Shown: positions 5,368-7,638 of the stretch, one piece after another
Layout of the letters: each line of letters opens with the position of its first letter
Position numbering within the stretch: position 1 is the stretch's first letter
NCBI GenBank assembly: GCA_023426765.1
Contig: JAEZBW010000296.1
Location: forward strand, 1-7,638
Direction of reading: 5' to 3'
DNA from: Bacillota bacterium
Lineage (GTDB): Bacteria; Bacillota; Clostridia; DSM-8532
DNA length: 7,638 nt
Notes under the pieces: model-generated
What the model was told of the DNA's origin: nothing
Database searches by the model: none
What the model saw: the letters and a program-made list of their open reading frames with translations, nothing else
Translations under genes and position numbers: made by a program

Positions 5368-5420
5368 CCTCTCATCTCCTCCCGACCCTGGCAGGAAAAC
5401 TAAAGAGAGGATCTTTTTTT
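5368..5420 (+). promoter_or_regulatory. Hairpin able to cover the recD2 ribosome binding site
   Basis: CCTCTC (5368-5373) is complementary to GAGAGG (5405-5410), which is the recD2 Shine-Dalgarno sequence. The loop is 31 nt and seven T follow shortly after (5414-5420). Folded, the stem would hide the ribosome binding site and, with the T-tract, could also act as an attenuator. Six pairs over a long loop are only moderately stable, so the effect is uncertain. Confidence 0.35.
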
Positions 5421-7638
5421 GGAACAAATAGAAGGAATCATCGAAGGCATCATTTATTGCAACGAACAGAACGGGTACACGGTCTGTGAGCTGCGGACGG
5501 GCCGCCGCGTCGTTACCGCCGTGGGCTGCATGCCGGGTCTGTGCGTCGGCGAAACTGTCCTGCTAAGCGGTTCATGGGTGGTTCATCAGGATTATGGAAA
5601 GCAGCTGAAGGTGGAAACCTGTGAGCGGCGTCTTCCGAAAACAACCGACGCAATTTTAAAATATCTTTCCTCCGGTGTGATCAAGGGCATCGGTGAGGCC
5701 ACTGCAAAAAAGATCGTGGACACTTTCAGGGATGAAACCCTGCGAATTTTGCAGTTTGAACCCCTGCGCCTTTCCAAAATCAAGGGAATCAGCGCCGACA
5801 AAGCCCTCGGGATTGGACAGGCTTTTCTTGAGCAGGAGCAGATTCGTCAGACCGTCATGTTTTTTCAGGAATATGGCATTTCGGCGAACATTGCCATTAA
5901 GCTATGGAAGAAATTCGGCAAGGAAGCCATTTCTGAAATCAACCGCAACCCATACCGTCTGACCGACGAGGAATTCAATATCGGGTTTAAAGTGGCCGAC
6001 AGGGTTGCGATTACCATGGGAATTGATGCTTCATCCAAATTCCGTTTGCAGAGCGGGATCAAATATGCTCTTTCCAGGGCGGTGCAGAACGGTCATGTCT
6101 ATCTTCCTTCCGGCACACTGGTTGAATATGCCTCCGAGCTTTTAGGGGCAGCACCAAAGGCGGTGGAGGAAGCACTTTCAGACATGATGTTTGAAGAAAG
6201 CATCTATATTGATAAAGAAAAGGAAAACCGGGTGTACCTTGCGGCGTTTTACAAGGCGGAACAGTATGTTTGCCGGAAAATCGGCCTTTTATGCCGGACA
6301 CAGCCCGAAAAGGAAATCAGTGATCTGGACTGCGTTCTGAAAGAGATTGAGAACGAGCAGCAGGTTCAATATGCAGACAAGCAGCTTGAAGCTATCCGGC
6401 TTTCGGCGGCGAACAGCATGCTGATTGTGACAGGCGGCCCCGGAACGGGAAAGACAACGCTGATAAAGGGCATCATCGCGCTGTTTCAAAAAGAAGGGCT
6501 GAAGGTGGTTTTAGCGGCGCCCACCGGCAGGGCTGCCAAAAGAATGACCGAGGCGACCGGTGAAGAGGCAAAAACCATTCACCGACTGCTGGAAACCATA
6601 TACGCAGAGGATGAATTCAAGAAGGAATTTAAAAAGAATGAGCAGGATCCCATCGAAGCAGACATGATTATCATTGATGAAGTTTCGATGGTGGACATCC
6701 TGCTGATGCATGCGCTGCTGAAGGCAATAAAGCCGGGTACACGGCTGGTGCTTGTGGGCGATGCGGATCAGCTGCCGTCGGTTGGGCCAGGACGTATTCT
6801 TTCGGATATGATTGAAAGCGGCTTTCTTCAGGTAATATGCCTGAACCAGATTTTCCGGCAGGCCGAGGAAAGCCTGATTGTTGTGAATGCACACAGGATC
6901 AATAAAGGAGAATACCCTGAAATGAATCTGCCCGACTCGGATTTCTTCTTTGTGCCCAGAAATGTTCCTCAGGATGCAGCAGCAGCCGTTTTAGAGCTTT
7001 GCACCGTCAGGATCCCGGAAAAGTTCGGCCTTGATCCGATGAGGGATATCCAGGTATTGTCTCCTGCTAAAAAAGGGGCCGCAGGCGTGTTCAGCCTGAA
7101 TGCAGCCCTTCAGGGCCGGTTGAATCCCCCCGGTGCCGCACGAAAGGAAAAAGCCTGCCGGGATATGGTTTTTCGGGAAGGGGACAGGGTCATGCAGATT
7201 AAAAACAACTACACCCTGTCCTGGAGAAGCGCTTCCGATGAAGGCGAACAGACCGCCGGCGAAGGTGTGTTTAACGGTGACATGGGCATAGTCCGCACCA
7301 TTGATCCTAAAAACAATACATTAACCGTTTTATTCGATGATGGAAAAATTGTGGAGTATGATTATGAAAACCTGGATGAGTTGGAATTGTCTTATGCGAT
7401 CACCGTTCATAAAAGTCAGGGAAGTGAATTTCCTGCCGTTGTGATCTCTCTGGCCGGCATTCCTCCGATGCTGACCTGCCGAAACCTGCTGTATACTGCA
7501 GTTACGCGGGCAAAACAACTGGTTGTTCTGGTTGGGGATACGGGAACCATCAAAAGCATGGTTCAAAATATAACGGAGAAGGAACGCTACACCGGTTTAA
7601 AGGAAAGGCTTGCTGAAGAAAGCGCCGGGTTGCGGATG
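5419..7638 (+). CDS. recD2: RecD2-type ATP-dependent DNA helicase (SF1B), extreme C-terminus outside window
   Basis: A 5'-3' DNA helicase of superfamily 1B, the stand-alone RecD2 (YrrC) type found in bacteria without RecBC partners, involved in recombination repair and replication-fork maintenance. The start is TTG 5419-5421, with GAGAGG (5405-5410) 8 nt upstream; the frame stays open for 740 codons to the window edge, close to the usual full length. Residues 1-70 form an OB-like N-terminal domain. About 75-200 hold helix-hairpin-helix repeats (SSGVIKGIGEATAKKI, IKGISADKA). The helicase core has Walker A GGPGTGKTT (339-347, K345), motif Ia APTGRAAKR (367-375), Walker B DEVSM (420-424), motif III GDADQLPSVGPG (447-458), motif IV QIFRQ (477-481), motif V ITVHKSQGSEF (661-671) and motif VI YTAVTRAK (692-699). 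No key residue is missing. It probably shares a transcript with the upstream membrane protein gene. Confidence 0.96.
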   Translation, partial: MEQIEGIIEGIIYCNEQNGYTVCELRTGRRVVTAVGCMPGLCVGETVLLSGSWVVHQDYGKQLKVETCERRLPKTTDAILKYLSSGVIKGIGEATAKKIVDTFRDETLRILQFEPLRLSKIKGISADKALGIGQAFLEQEQIRQTVMFFQEYGISANIAIKLWKKFGKEAISEINRNPYRLTDEEFNIGFKVADRVAITMGIDASSKFRLQSGIKYALSRAVQNGHVYLPSGTLVEYASELLGAAPKAVEEALSDMMFEESIYIDKEKENRVYLAAFYKAEQYVCRKIGLLCRTQPEKEISDLDCVLKEIENEQQVQYADKQLEAIRLSAANSMLIVTGGPGTGKTTLIKGIIALFQKEGLKVVLAAPTGRAAKRMTEATGEEAKTIHRLLETIYAEDEFKKEFKKNEQDPIEADMIIIDEVSMVDILLMHALLKAIKPGTRLVLVGDADQLPSVGPGRILSDMIESGFLQVICLNQIFRQAEESLIVVNAHRINKGEYPEMNLPDSDFFFVPRNVPQDAAAAVLELCTVRIPEKFGLDPMRDIQVLSPAKKGAAGVFSLNAALQGRLNPPGAARKEKACRDMVFREGDRVMQIKNNYTLSWRSASDEGEQTAGEGVFNGDMGIVRTIDPKNNTLTVLFDDGKIVEYDYENLDELELSYAITVHKSQGSEFPAVVISLAGIPPMLTCRNLLYTAVTRAKQLVVLVGDTGTIKSMVQNITEKERYTGLKERLAEESAGLRM

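Noticed and set aside
5043..5375. 110-codon minus-strand frame opposite the small membrane protein
   Set aside because: The plus-strand frame has a plausible ribosome binding site and a membrane helix; the minus frame is serine/arginine-rich shadow sequence.
6511..6894. 127-codon antisense frame within recD2
   Set aside because: It overlies Walker B and motif III of the helicase and has no independent support.

Overview
The window looks like ordinary chromosomal DNA from an endospore-forming, low-to-mid-GC Clostridia-type Firmicute. The reasons are a YyaC-family sporulation protein, a SAM-I (S-box) riboswitch in front of metK, a SpoIIE/RsbU-type phosphatase, a RecD2 helicase of the Firmicutes type, and strong AGGAG-type ribosome binding sites together with several TTG starts. 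I see no insertion sequence, prophage, CRISPR array, tRNA or rRNA. Species cannot be fixed from the sequence.

Layout. (1) Positions 1-848, minus strand: the N-terminal 282 codons of a PAS plus SpoIIE/PP2C phosphatase running off the left edge. (2) Positions 849-1087: a divergent intergenic region with a sigma-A-like promoter and a leader hairpin for the phosphatase, and a sigma-F-like promoter facing yyaC. (3) Positions 1088-1660: yyaC from a TTG start. (4) Positions 1746-1904: a complete 52-residue rubredoxin. (5) Positions 1980-2170: promoter, SAM-I aptamer, antiterminator and terminator; then metK at 2276-3469. (6) Positions 3486-3530: a very strong hairpin terminator shared by the convergent metK and HD-GYP genes. 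(7) Positions 3578-4630, minus strand: an HD-GYP c-di-GMP phosphodiesterase. (8) Positions 4631-4995: intergenic, with short repeats and a 30-codon ORF that has a near-ideal ribosome binding site. (9) Positions 4996-5358: a small cysteine-rich membrane-anchored protein of unknown function. (10) Positions 5419-7638: recD2, all but its last few codons.

How the genes relate. The genes do not form one pathway. metK is under SAM feedback through the riboswitch. The phosphatase and the HD-GYP protein are two independent signalling proteins, one for a partner-switch or general-stress type pathway and one for c-di-GMP turnover. The small membrane protein and recD2 are probably co-transcribed, 60 bp apart, with a possible hairpin over the recD2 ribosome binding site. 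I found no convincing new multi-gene system. The least explained items are the 30-codon ORF, the seven-cysteine membrane protein, the three-cysteine motif in the PAS domain and several leader or operator-like dyads.
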